From contig JAHBMJ010005140.1 in the NCBI GenBank assembly GCA_018398765.1, positions 1 through 64,000 of the forward strand: DNA of 64,000 nt, written 5' to 3'. Of the stretch, positions 37,401 to 44,562 are shown piece after piece. Source of the stretch: Chromera velia (taxonomy: Eukaryota; Sar; Chromeraceae). The position numbers were made by a program, and so were the translations under genes. How positions within the stretch are numbered: the first letter of the stretch is position 1; every line of letters begins with the position of its first letter. Below the pieces are notes generated by a model. It ran no database searches and had not been told where the DNA came from. It saw only the letters and a list, made by a program, of their open reading frames with translations.

Positions 37401-37549
37401 ACCTCCCCGCATCCAAAAACCAAAGCAAAATAGTCTGACTGACTGGCTCCAGCTAGGCTCGACAGGCCCCAGCAGAAGATTGCGAGGAGTCTGCAGACAA
37501 GAAATCTCCCGTCTCTCCAGCCACCCCTGAGCTTTCTGCGGGCAGACAT
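4034..37549 (-). CDS. Giant multidomain cell-surface receptor-like protein (about 5,000 aa, about 65 exons)
   Basis: The gene starts at ATG 37549 with a signal peptide and ends at TAG 4034-4036. Exons joined by GT-AG (one GC-AG) introns keep codon phase nearly throughout, which argues for a single gene. Order: signal peptide; SUEL lectin; EGF plus discoidin-like unit; second SUEL lectin; seven EGF-discoidin units; ten EGF domains; unassigned exons; split EGF; three Sushi; two HYR; GCC2/ephrin-receptor-like Cys-rich repeats; about nine hydrophobic segments; cytoplasmic tail with an acidic stretch. These ectodomains are known sugar-, calcium- and protein-binding modules, so an adhesion or recognition role at the cell surface is inferred. 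Two weak points remain: unit 2 (33282-34021) contains a frameshift, and the joins between 21592 and 21178 are tentative. Splitting into two genes is possible but no internal start or stop supports it. Confidence 0.75.
6770..6842. repeat. CTCA-type tetranucleotide repeat
   Basis: Tandem CACT units with a few interruptions, directly next to the donor site of the exon ending at 6843. Confidence 0.9.
8954..13928 (-). other. Polytopic membrane region
   Basis: Exons from 13928-13809 to 9708-8954. Hydrophobic segments include [119 protein letters not shown], and [11 protein letters not shown] followed by [21 protein letters not shown] charged coiled-coil insertion (exon 12162-11767, [17 protein letters not shown]) sits between them. 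The motif [13 protein letters not shown] resembles the W-E-x-x-x-R-K-L-L pattern seen in protist multi-pass proteins with Cys-rich ectodomains (from memory, not checked). Topology cannot be fixed by eye. Confidence 0.6.
13809..15399 (-). other. Cys-rich GCC2/ephrin-receptor-like repeats up to the first membrane segment
   Basis: Exons 15399-15197, 15089-15033, 14902-14662, 14292-14154 and 13928-13809. Landmarks are AGFWQDLRG with [16 protein letters not shown] and [34 protein letters not shown] followed across an intron by [19 protein letters not shown]. This C-x-x-C spacing with a G-F/Y-Y motif is typical of GCC2_GCC3 or ephrin-receptor-like domains. The last exon runs straight into [12 protein letters not shown], the start of the first membrane helix. 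Confidence 0.65.
14611..14641. repeat. GA dinucleotide repeat
   Basis: A run of about 15 GA units inside an intron of the giant gene. Confidence 0.9.
15622..16772 (-). other. Two HYR (hyaline repeat) domains
   Basis: Exon 16772-16533 encodes a full [19 protein letters not shown], then [20 protein letters not shown] and FCTFNINME. Exons 16300-16176 and 15797-15622 form the second: [14 protein letters not shown], then [20 protein letters not shown] and [10 protein letters not shown]. The pairing of HYR with Sushi and EGF modules is known from adhesion proteins of animals; here it occurs in a presumed protist. Confidence 0.8.
17094..19243 (-). other. Three Sushi (CCP) domains, each on two exons
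   Basis: Exon pairs 19243-19155/19005-18885, 18664-18559/18293-18178 and 17605-17512/17218-17094. Each pair has the CCP pattern: an opening Cys ([29 protein letters not shown]), a G-x-x-V-T-F-T-C-type strand and a later Cys pair (IKCEG, VSCTG, KTCSA). In each case the intron falls just before or within the V-T-F-x-C strand. Sushi domains are known as protein-recognition modules. The intron inside the third pair's upstream flank holds the CATC repeat. Confidence 0.75.
17606..17943. repeat. CATC/CGTC tetranucleotide repeat array
   Basis: About 330 bases of CATC with CGTC and CACC variants, starting at the acceptor of the third Sushi pair. It is open in several frames on both strands, giving low-complexity peptides ([16 protein letters not shown]) that are not genes. 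Confidence 0.95.
19396..19861 (-). other. EGF domain split over two exons
   Basis: Exon 19861-19819 (43 bases, [14 protein letters not shown]) and exon 19517-19396 ([19 protein letters not shown]) join in phase 2. They resemble a calcium-binding EGF whose third cysteine lies beyond an odd loop. All other single EGF domains in the gene are one exon. Confidence 0.6.
20084..21939 (-). other. Unassigned extracellular segment, short exons
   Basis: Exons 21939-21892, 21689-21592 (or to 21596), a possible 21-base microexon 21511-21491, 21178-21069, 20751-20682 and 20207-20084. The sequence includes [54 protein letters not shown] and [19 protein letters not shown]. It is rich in N-x-T/S sites and holds scattered cysteines but matches no domain I know. 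The joins between 21592 and 21178 are the least certain of the gene. Confidence 0.45.
22019..26353 (-). other. Array of ten single-exon EGF domains, mostly calcium-binding type
   Basis: Exons 26353-26231, 25936-25805, 25423-25301, 24867-24736, 24411-24289, 23992-23870, 23426-23280, 22885-22763, 22449-22321 and 22190-22019. Nine are phase 1-1; the last ends in phase 2. Most begin with D-x-D/N-E-C and carry six cysteines, as in EGF_CA domains, for example [17 protein letters not shown] to [12 protein letters not shown]. Such arrays form calcium-stiffened rods in other proteins, so this part probably acts as a spacer stalk. Confidence 0.85.
26633..27376 (-). other. EGF-discoidin unit 8, single exon
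   Basis: A 744-base phase 1-1 exon: [17 protein letters not shown], linker [78 protein letters not shown]. Its EGF is closest in sequence to that of unit 3. It is the last unit before the plain EGF array. Confidence 0.8.
27565..28308 (-). other. EGF-discoidin unit 7, single exon
   Basis: A 744-base phase 1-1 exon: [17 protein letters not shown], linker [78 protein letters not shown] 79-base stretch (27735-27813) is identical to unit 3 (32225-32303). Confidence 0.8.
28555..29550 (-). other. EGF-discoidin unit 6, two exons
   Basis: Exons 29550-29075 and 28813-28555 are separated by an intron with CA/GA microsatellite. The intron falls right after GYSWQ, the same place as the second intron of unit 1. 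The EGF is divergent ([16 protein letters not shown]). The linker [16 protein letters not shown] and [16 protein letters not shown] are conserved. Confidence 0.75.
28902..29074. repeat. CA and GA microsatellite in an intron
   Basis: ACAC, GCGC and AGAG runs followed by CAGA units. It fills most of the intron that splits EGF-discoidin unit 6. Confidence 0.9.
29800..30558 (-). other. EGF-discoidin unit 5, single exon with a duplicated EGF loop
   Basis: A 759-base phase 1-1 exon. The EGF contains an 18-base in-frame tandem duplication (30461-30496) giving N-G-S-F-T-C followed by N-G-S-F-S-C, so the EGF has an extra cysteine. The linker is [16 protein letters not shown], followed by [46 protein letters not shown] and [10 protein letters not shown]. 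Confidence 0.78.
30921..31682 (-). other. EGF-discoidin unit 4, single exon
   Basis: A 762-base phase 1-1 exon. It has the same order as unit 3, with a slightly longer EGF loop ([13 protein letters not shown]), linker [46 protein letters not shown] and [15 protein letters not shown]. Acidic residues in the linker and the start of the EGF suit calcium binding (inference). Confidence 0.8.
32067..32804 (-). other. EGF-discoidin unit 3, single exon
   Basis: A 738-base phase 1-1 exon, intact. EGF part [17 protein letters not shown] to [12 protein letters not shown], linker [16 protein letters not shown], then [59 protein letters not shown] and [11 protein letters not shown]. This is the clearest example of the cassette: EGF, linker and discoidin-like domain with no internal intron. 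Confidence 0.8.
33282..34021 (-). other. EGF-discoidin unit 2, frameshifted
   Basis: The first two thirds match the sister units (EGF, then [44 protein letters not shown]). Around 33470 an 11-base gap relative to the sisters removes the GPW region and shifts the frame; near 33368-33380 an extra base in a run of seven A (plus strand) shifts it again. The sister-like sequence therefore lies in three successive frames and the exon length (740) does not fit the phase 1-1 rule. It may be a decayed unit, an unseen splice, or assembly error in the homopolymer. Confidence 0.6.
34147..34520. repeat. CAGA/GATA tetranucleotide repeat
   Basis: Long CAGA arrays grading into GATA, interrupted twice by a copy of ACTATATNTTTCTTGACAG. 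The internal interruption is itself repeated, so the array seems to have grown by larger duplications. It lies in the intron between lectin 2 and unit 2. Confidence 0.9.
34718..34963 (-). other. SUEL-type lectin domain 2
   Basis: One phase 1-1 exon closely similar to the lectin exon at 36899-37141: [29 protein letters not shown] and [19 protein letters not shown]. The two lectin exons flank the first EGF-discoidin unit, so a lectin-EGF-discoidin block may have been copied. Confidence 0.75.
35282..36690 (-). other. EGF plus discoidin-like unit 1 (three exons)
   Basis: Exons 36690-36455, 36190-35960 and 35558-35282. An EGF-like region ([10 protein letters not shown] ... [14 protein letters not shown]) runs into the conserved linker [17 protein letters not shown], then the discoidin-like half with [21 protein letters not shown] and [15 protein letters not shown], ending [11 protein letters not shown]. 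Unlike most later units it is split by two phase-0 introns, so it may keep an older intron pattern or have gained introns. Confidence 0.7.
36899..37141 (-). other. SUEL-type (rhamnose/galactose-binding) lectin domain 1
   Basis: One phase 1-1 exon of 81 codons. Family landmarks visible are [11 protein letters not shown], the MTYGSNCGG turn (YGR-like motif), [11 protein letters not shown] and [16 protein letters not shown] at the end. These match the order of motifs in the Gal_Lectin family, whose members bind rhamnose or galactose. It lies directly after the signal peptide, so it would form the outermost tip of the receptor. Confidence 0.75.
37444..37549 (-). other. Exon 1: start codon and signal peptide
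   Basis: The 35 complete codons begin [14 protein letters not shown] and continue into the hydrophobic core [20 protein letters not shown], a typical n-region, h-region and small-residue cleavage site. The donor GTCAGT leaves phase 1, which matches the phase-1 start of the lectin exon at 37141. This choice of start makes the whole downstream ectodomain extracellular. Confidence 0.75.
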
Positions 37550-38599
37550 ATATTATGGAGAAGAGCAGAGAGGCGTACGCGTGCGTGCACGGACCTCCAT
37601 GGAGACCAAGAGGAGTAGACGGAAGTGAAAGGAGAATCCTCGACTACTGACCTGAGCGCTCTGGTGTCGCTGTGGCAGGACATTCTGAAATTAAAGTGTT
37701 TGATGCTGTCGATTGTCTGGCTTGCTGGCATGATTCTTCTGCGCTTGCTCCTTGCGAAGGAGTGCAAGATTTTGCCTCCTCCACTCTGCATGACCTTTGG
37801 CAGCGATCGAATCCACAAAATTACGTACCCTCCCTTCTCTCTATCTCTCTCAGTGCCTCAAGATGGACCTCTGTATGTCGCGCACACAGCAGCACTCTGC
37901 ATGTTCGCACGTCTCTACGGCCATCCTTGTGTGTTTATCAGTCTGCATGGCTGTCAGCATCGGTCTGCACGCATGAGGTCACATACATATTGTCACGAAC
38001 ATTCCAGCTGATTCGATAGTCAAAAGAGCAACGATCGAGTCAAAAATAAGACGCTATATATATACGTTCAGTTATCTATATGTCATGCAGCTAGGTGTAA
38101 ATGTAAGAATGTACAAATGCCATACAAATGCCGTACGTAAGTGTTCATTATTAACATGCATATCATGCATGCATGCTTGCAGATGCTGCAACAACAATTA
38201 ATTCAACAATTAATGCGCAACATACGAGGAAGCGCGCATCGCGCGCATCGGGCACAGCAAACTGGTACGTACATGATTAAAAAAAAAAAAAAACACACTA
38301 TAAACTATTATACGGAAGCCAGAAGTCACAAAAACCATCACAGGAACTCATTACAAGTTTGTCAGAAGTTGGACCCAAAAAAGCCAGTCCACATAAACAT
38401 TTTGGCACCGTTTTGACTCCAAAGTTGAGTCATCGCAGGCACTCACTACAAGTTTGTTAGAAGTTGGACGAAAAAAAGCTAGTCCACATAAACATTTTGG
38501 CACCGTTTTGACTCAAAAGTTGAGCATACGAACCAGGGGTCCTCACTCCTTTTACTTTGTGTCTTTAATTGACTTTAAGATTTCAATCTATATGGAATG
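37550..38599. other. Intergenic region upstream of the giant gene
   Basis: It should contain the promoter and 5' UTR of the minus-strand gene starting at 37549. I see no coding exon with good support. It includes a 95-bp tandem duplication next to the retrotransposon insertion. Confidence 0.45.
38335..38524. repeat. Tandem duplication, 95-bp unit, two copies
   Basis: Copies 38346-38429 and 38441-38524 align without gaps with about seven differences, and the 11-base spacer is also partly repeated before copy 1. The shared core includes CCACATAAACATTTTGGCAC. It ends 75 bases before the left LTR. Confidence 0.85.
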
Positions 38600-38855
38600 T
38601 GTTACGGTCCTTTGGACCTAGGCTCGATTTGGTCCTTAGAGTAATACAGAGAATTAATAGCATTAAATACACACTGTAATACAAAGGCATGCACGTCTAT
38701 ATCTCGGCCTTTACAATACAGATTGATTGAGCCTGTTAGAAGGACCGAGTCTTTCCTGATCGATAGGGAAGGCTCTTGTATATCTGACAGATTCTCTGTA
38801 TGTAGAACTTGTGGGTGAGTTGATTCCTAAGTTCTAGAGAGCTTAAACTAGAACA
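38600..38855 (+). repeat. 5' LTR
   Basis: 256 bases with TGTT...AACA ends. It is 96.5% identical to the 3' LTR at 44563-44818 by my count; eight of the nine differences are transitions. Confidence 0.93.
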
Positions 38856-38856
38856 T

Positions 38857-38869
38857 TGGTCAGCAGAGC
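38857..38869 (+). other. Candidate tRNA primer binding site
   Basis: TGGTCAGCAGAGC begins one base after the 5' LTR. It starts with TGG, as expected for the complement of tRNA CCA, and resembles the initiator-Met type site TGGTATCAGAGC. The exact tRNA cannot be named without the host tRNA set. Confidence 0.5.
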
Positions 38870-39116
38870 TTCGGGTGCGACCGGGGAAAACAAAATTCCT
38901 ACAAGGAGCGGGTCGGGGTACAGGCTGTCAGAGGCGGGGGAGAGTTCTCCACCATCGATCCCCTCTGTGCATCCTTGGGCAGAATCTCTCGACTTCAGTT
39001 CTGTTCCGTCTGTTGGCTCTCTGTTCTCGCCCACCCACAGTATCCGAGATTCCTCCAGCGAATCAGACTCAGTCCCATCCAATCCAGATTCTGAGCCACA
39101 ACAGCAGCAAGCAGAT

Positions 39117-40070
39117 ATGGGGGATACAGTCAGATTTGATAAGCTCGAGCAGATTGGGAAGGTCAAGCGAGTGACTACGGTCTTTATCCCAGGAAAAATA
39201 AACGGACAGGTCTGGTATGCCACCTTTAAGGCAAAGGCAGATGCGGGAAACCTAAATATGAATGAGAAGAAACTGTTGCTGGTAGGTCACTTTGAAGATC
39301 CTGACCTTATCCTGTGGTGGAATGAAAACTCCGCTTCCACCACAACTTTAGACGAGGTTGACACCTTGTTCCTGGAAGCACATGGAAGCACCGGTGTGAC
39401 ACAGGCGCACGCCGTCTACGGTATGGCTTGCGTGCGGCTGAACCTCGGAGATAACTATGACAAATTCGTTGAACGCTTCGTCGACGTCTACATCCAGGCA
39501 AATCCAAACAGAAGAAAGAACGACAGAATCAGTTCTTTTATCAACGCGCTTTATCCCGAGCTGAGAGAAGAGCTGGAGATAGAACAGATCTACACCGATT
39601 GGGACCAATTGAAGAGAAGAGTCGGGTACCTCCATGCCAAGCAACAGAAGAAAGCAAGGGCCCGAATTGCGGGGGTGCAACAGAGAGACGAGAGAGACAA
39701 AGTGGCCGAGTTGCGGAAACCGCTCGATCAACAAGCTGCTCAGATCGCGGCTCTGAGAGGCCGCGGCCGTGGCCGTGGGGGATTCACCGACCGGGGGCGC
39801 GGTCACGGTAGGGGTGGCTTCGGCTATTACCACGTCTACCCGTCTCCTATGCACGGAGGCCATACATTCGGCGCGTACGGTCGAGGTGGCTTCAATAGCC
39901 ACTTCAGAAGGGGATACGGAGGCATGAGAGGAAGAGGAGGCCACTACCAACAGTATGGAGGCAACAACGGTTTCAACAACGGTCCCCCCCGTTGCTACAC
40001 TTGCAACCAGCCTGGCCACAAGGCCTCCAATTGTCCTATGCAGGGAAACGACCCGGGTGGATTGGCGTAG
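39117..40070 (+). CDS. gag: Gag protein of the Ty3/gypsy element
   Basis: The ATG at 39117 gives 317 residues; the frame is open upstream into the primer-binding region but without an ATG. The N-terminal two thirds form a capsid-like helical region (for example LLLVGHFEDPDLILWW, INALYPELREELEIE). A long Arg/Gly-rich stretch follows (RGRGRGRGGFTDRGRG), then one CCHC zinc knuckle CYTCNQPGHKASNC at 39993-40035, which binds RNA in this family. The frame ends in TAG and appears intact. Pol lies in the -1 frame relative to gag, but the two open frames do not overlap because of stops at 40068 and 40088-40093. Confidence 0.85.
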   Translation: MGDTVRFDKLEQIGKVKRVTTVFIPGKINGQVWYATFKAKADAGNLNMNEKKLLLVGHFEDPDLILWWNENSASTTTLDEVDTLFLEAHGSTGVTQAHAVYGMACVRLNLGDNYDKFVERFVDVYIQANPNRRKNDRISSFINALYPELREELEIEQIYTDWDQLKRRVGYLHAKQQKKARARIAGVQQRDERDKVAELRKPLDQQAAQIAALRGRGRGRGGFTDRGRGHGRGGFGYYHVYPSPMHGGHTFGAYGRGGFNSHFRRGYGGMRGRGGHYQQYGGNNGFNNGPPRCYTCNQPGHKASNCPMQGNDPGGLA

Positions 40071-40093
40071 AGGTTCCCCAGTCCACCTAGTAG

Positions 40094-43000
40094 TTTGCAA
40101 AGCCTCGTCCTCTCCCGATTCCCCTGTGTGTGCGTGTAGAAAAGAAACATGTAGACTGTGAGCGAGAGGGCGATAATGAGAAAGGAAGAGTCCTAAAGTT
40201 GCAGGTTTCTCAGTCGTCTGTGTCCTTCCCTTCTCCGGCAAAGCATGCAGACAGACAGATCGACTTTGAACAAGCGAATTCAAAGAAAATGGAGGCAGAG
40301 ATGGCAGCAGTAAAGGTTGGTCCCAGGCCTTTCGTGACAATGTTACTGTTTGGTAAGCTTGAGCTTGTGTCTGTTCTTATTAACACAGGGGCGGAAACTT
40401 CGTTCATTGATGTGAATACGACTTTGCATGTTGATGCAGATGTCGACAGGCCCACGGTGGGTCTGTCCGCAGTGGGACAGACGGGCGTGTCGGTGGTGGG
40501 GGAGATTACGGCCAAGTTTTCTTATCCTTCCCTGCCAAAGAAAGTATTCCCACACCGTCTGACCGTCACAGAAGATTCGGGGTACGAAGCAGTCTTGGAG
40601 CAGGACGTTTTGAAGCTGTTGGACCCAGTAGTATAGTACCACTACCGTGAAGACCGTCTGGACGTTGCGGACCTCCCCTCCTTCGAGGTCTGGTACAAGG
40701 ATGGGAGGAAACCGATGCGTGTCTCCGCCTTCACACGCACAAAAGTCCCAAAAAGAGCGAGGGCTCTTGTGCGTGTGCAGGTTGAGGGGACGGAAGGGGA
40801 GAAGACGGTCATTTTGAGAAAGAATTTAATTTATTCGAGGGGGTTTCCGGGACTTGCCATCCCGGACCAAGTAGTAGACGTCAAAGCTGGAGTCGCCACA
40901 GTAGAAGTCATGAACATCGCCACCAACCTCATCCGCCTAGGACCAAATTCACTCCTGACTTTTGCAGAGCCGTTCTCTCGTGTGTCGTCCGTCACCACAG
41001 TCACCACCAATGCTTCCGCCTCTGCCTACATACAGCAACCGCCGATTCCCAAGAAAGAAGACTCGCCTGTCCCTGCCCCTCCCTCGCAGAAGCTTCCGCC
41101 TGTAGATGTCTCTCATCTGTTATGCAAATTGAGGGAGAGATACGAGGGGGTCCTTCAAGAATATTCCGATCTCTGGTCTCGCTCTCGTTTCGACATTGGA
41201 GAGCTGAGGGTGGATGGAAAGCCTTTCGAGGTGACCATTCCTACTGGAGATTCCCCTCCCATTCGCTGGAACCAAGACAGAATCCCATACCACTAGAGAG
41301 AGCATGTGAAGAAGGAGTTGCAAGAGATGGAAGAAGGGGGAGTGATTCGTCCCTCCACTTCCCTATGGGCCGCCCCAGTCGTTCTAATTAAGAAACCAGA
41401 TGGGACGACCCGTTTCTGTCTAAATTTCCGCAAACTGAATCAAGTCACCAAGAGAGATCTTTTTCCCCTCCCCCGAATTCAAGAGACACTCGACCGCCTT
41501 ACAGGAGCCAAGGTGTTCTCAGCACTTGATTATACCTCCGGCTTCCAGCAACTCCGCATGCACCCCGACCACGCAGAGAAAACCACCTTCGTCACTCCGT
41601 TCGGACTTTATAAATTCACCAAGATGCCCTTTGGGTTGGTGAATGCCCCTTCTGTTTTCCAGAGAGCCATGAATTTGGTTTTTGCAGGTCTGTCCAGAGA
41701 CCTCGCTCTCGTTTATGTTGACGACATCATCGTCTTCAGCCGATCCCATGACGAACACATCCAAGACTTGAGGGAGGTTTTAGGTTTGGTGAGGAAAGCA
41801 AATTTGAAGCTCAAACTTGAGAAGGCACAGATTGCCATGACAGAGGTGGAGTATTTAGGACATACGGTGTCAGAAAAGGGGGTCAGACCGAGCAGAAAGA
41901 ATATCCGGAAGATTCTGGAGTGGGAGCCACCGCGGGACAGGAAGGAGCTCCGCTCTTTTCTGTATCTGTGCTCCTACTACCGTCATTTTATTGCAGGCTT
42001 TGCTCGTCTCTCCTTCCCTCTCTTTCAGATGTTACTTCCTGCAGATGAGCAAGGCAGACCGGTCCCGTTTGTTTGGAATGGAGAAAAAGAGGAAATTTTT
42101 GGGGAGTTGAAAGAGAGGCTGACAACCCCTCCGATTCTCGGCTTCCCAGATATGAGCCTGCCGTTCAGGGTGAAACCGGACGCATGTGAAGTGTCTGTGG
42201 GAGGCGTGCTTACGCAGATGCAGAGGGGAAGGGAAGTGGTAATTGCGTATGTCAGTAGGAGGTTGAGTGCGGCAGAGAAAAATTACAGCCCCACCGAGAG
42301 GGAGGCCTTGGGGGCTGTCTACTGCTGCAAGCAGTGGAGGCATTACCTGTTTGGGGGGGTAGCGTATGTGATCACGGATCACAAACCAAATTTAGCGATG
42401 TCTGACCGCAAAGTAGCGAACAAAAGGGTACACAACTGGGCGTTAGAGTTGCAAGAGTATGGGTTGATGTTCGTTCATAAGGCAGGGAAGGAACATGTGG
42501 ACGCAGACGCCGTTTCCCGACAGTCACAGCCTCCCCCATCTCTTCCCGCCTCCGTAGACAGCGGGGTCTCTTTGTGCCGTCACTGCAATCAGCCTGCTGA
42601 TGGTAGCAAGGAGATCCGATCTGGCATGGCTGCCGCCCCGGCAGATATGCAGGCAGGTGTGTCCCCTTTGCAGGTTGAAAGGGGCTTTCTGGACCGTGTG
42701 AGGGAGGAGTTACCGAGAGACCCCTTGTTGAAGGATCATTTCAAATACTTTGCAGAGGGGGTGTTGCCTCGGGAGGCAAAGAAGGCGAAGCAAATTCTGT
42801 TGGAGGAAAGTGCGTTTGAAGAGAGAGGAGGTTTGTTGTACAGGTACGAAGGAAGGGGGACAGAAAGGAAAGAACAGTTGGTAGTGCCTGAGGCGTGCAG
42901 AAAGACGGTTATGGTGATGAATCACGATCACCAGTTGGGGGGGCACCCAGGGGTAAATTGGCTGACAGAGAAGACTCTCTTGCACTTCTGGTGGCCAGGT

Positions 43001-44356
43001 TTGAGAGCAGACGCGAGAGAGTGGGTCGCTTCCTGCCAAGAATGCAAAGAGAGGCTCAAGCCGAAAGCAAAGAGAGCATCCCAGACTGTGCCCGTGCCAC
43101 CCCGTCCTTGGCACATACTCGGCATTGATGTGTCAGGGCCCTTTCCGACAAGCAGGAGGGGAAACAGATTTGTGCTCGTTGTGACAGACCATTTTGGAAA
43201 GGATGTGGAGACGTTTGCCCGCCCTGAGCTGCCCGCTCATGTCGTAGCACAGATTCTGGTCGATGAGATTTTCTGCAGGCATGGTCCCTTTGAGGTTCTC
43301 CTCTCAGATAGGGGAACGAATTTCCTGGTAGAAATTGTGAGTGAGGTGTTGAAGATTTTGAGAGTGAGGAGGAAGGTAACAGCAAGGTACCACCCTCAGT
43401 GCGCAGGACTGATAGAAAGATACAATCAGACGTGGGAGCAAGGGGTTGGAAAGCAGTTGAGAACAGAGAACGAGCTTGATTGGGATCTGTATTTATAGCC
43501 CTTCAATTTCTCATACCGGATGACCCCGCATTCCGAAACTGGATTAACCTCATTCCAGTTGACCCATGGGTATGAGCCGACCCATATACTGCAAGTAGAG
43601 CCCATCTCGTCAGAGACCCGTTCCCTTCTAGTGGCTTACAACGACTACTACAGTGTGATCCGTCAGAACAGGTTGGAGTTGATTGAGACGGCACGAGCCA
43701 GGATGGAGAAATCGAGGTAAGAGAGAGAGTGGAAGAACCCGCCCCCTTGGAAGAGCAAATTCAGAGTGGGGGATCAGGTGTTGGTACGAAAGCCTATCAA
43801 TCCGCTCACAAGCAGAGTGGATGGAGGAAAGTTTACAGAAAAGTTGGAAAAGATTTATATGGTTGTTTCCCTTCCGGATGGACGGCCCCACAACGCCGTT
43901 GTCAGGCAGTTGGGGGGAGGAAAGAGCATGACGATCTCTACAGACAGATTGGAGTTATAGAGGATGGCAAAGGAAGTGAGAGAGGAGATAAAGGGGAGAA
44001 GGAGAGAGGAGAAAGAAATAGAGGAAGGGAGAGAGAAAAGCAAGAGAGCGGCGTCAGAGTCTGCATCGGATATCATTGACAAGCTTGGCCTTGGAGAAGA
44101 GTGGCCGAGAGACAAGAAACCAGAGAGAGGGGAAGCGCTTCCCGAGTCGAATTAGATGCAGGAAGAGAAGAGAGGAAAGAGAGTGAGGGCAGTTGAGGTG
44201 AAGTCGAGCAGAGAGAAGGACGGAAAGACGCATTACAGAGTTGTCTACAATAATGGTTTGTTTTTGTGGCTGCCAGAGGACGAAGTGGGAGAGCCTGAGT
44301 TGGTGAATGAATTCGAAAGGAATAAAGAAAGGATTTTGCGTGGACGTGAAGACTGA
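40094..44356 (+). pseudogene. pol: Pol polyprotein of the Ty3/gypsy element, interrupted by stops
   Basis: One reading frame runs from about 40094 to TGA 44354-44356 with no frameshift but six in-frame stops: TAG 40634, TAG 41294, TAG 43496, TAA 43718, TAG 43958, TAG 44153. Domains in order: aspartic protease with LINTGAETSFID at about 40376, where the usual catalytic Asp is Asn; reverse transcriptase with YVDDIIVFS near 41714; RNase H with TDHKPNLAM near 42376; integrase with the zinc-binding HPG...CQEC region near 42940-43050 and DDE residues in [18 protein letters not shown] and GLIERYNQ; and a chromodomain-like end (THYRVVYNNGLFLWLPEDEV) near 44230. Simple decay is the plain reading; stop readthrough is the alternative. 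Confidence 0.88.
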
Positions 44357-44562
44357 CTGTCCGATCCTTCGTTCATGCATTCGAACGTTTTCTTTTCTTT
44401 TTTCCATGCCCTTCCCGCCCGATCTTTTCATGCATGTTGGTAGCGATCTGCAGCTCGTTGCTTGGTTTCTTTGGCTGCTGGGAGTGCCGGTGCAGACCAG
44501 AGTCATTGAGAGAAGTGAAGCAATAAATTATGCGGGACGCACAATCTTGTGCGGGGTGTGGT

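Noticed and set aside
37453-37818. Minus-strand frame of 121 codons upstream of the receptor start
   Set aside because: It overlaps the signal-peptide exon in another frame and has no domain or splice support; the ATG at 37549 with a signal peptide explains the region better.
40634-44155. Reassignment of TAG to glutamine in this genome
   Set aside because: Host genes in the window appear to use TAG (4034) and TAA (2684, 52544) as stops, and the element itself also uses CAG and CAA, so decay or readthrough is simpler.
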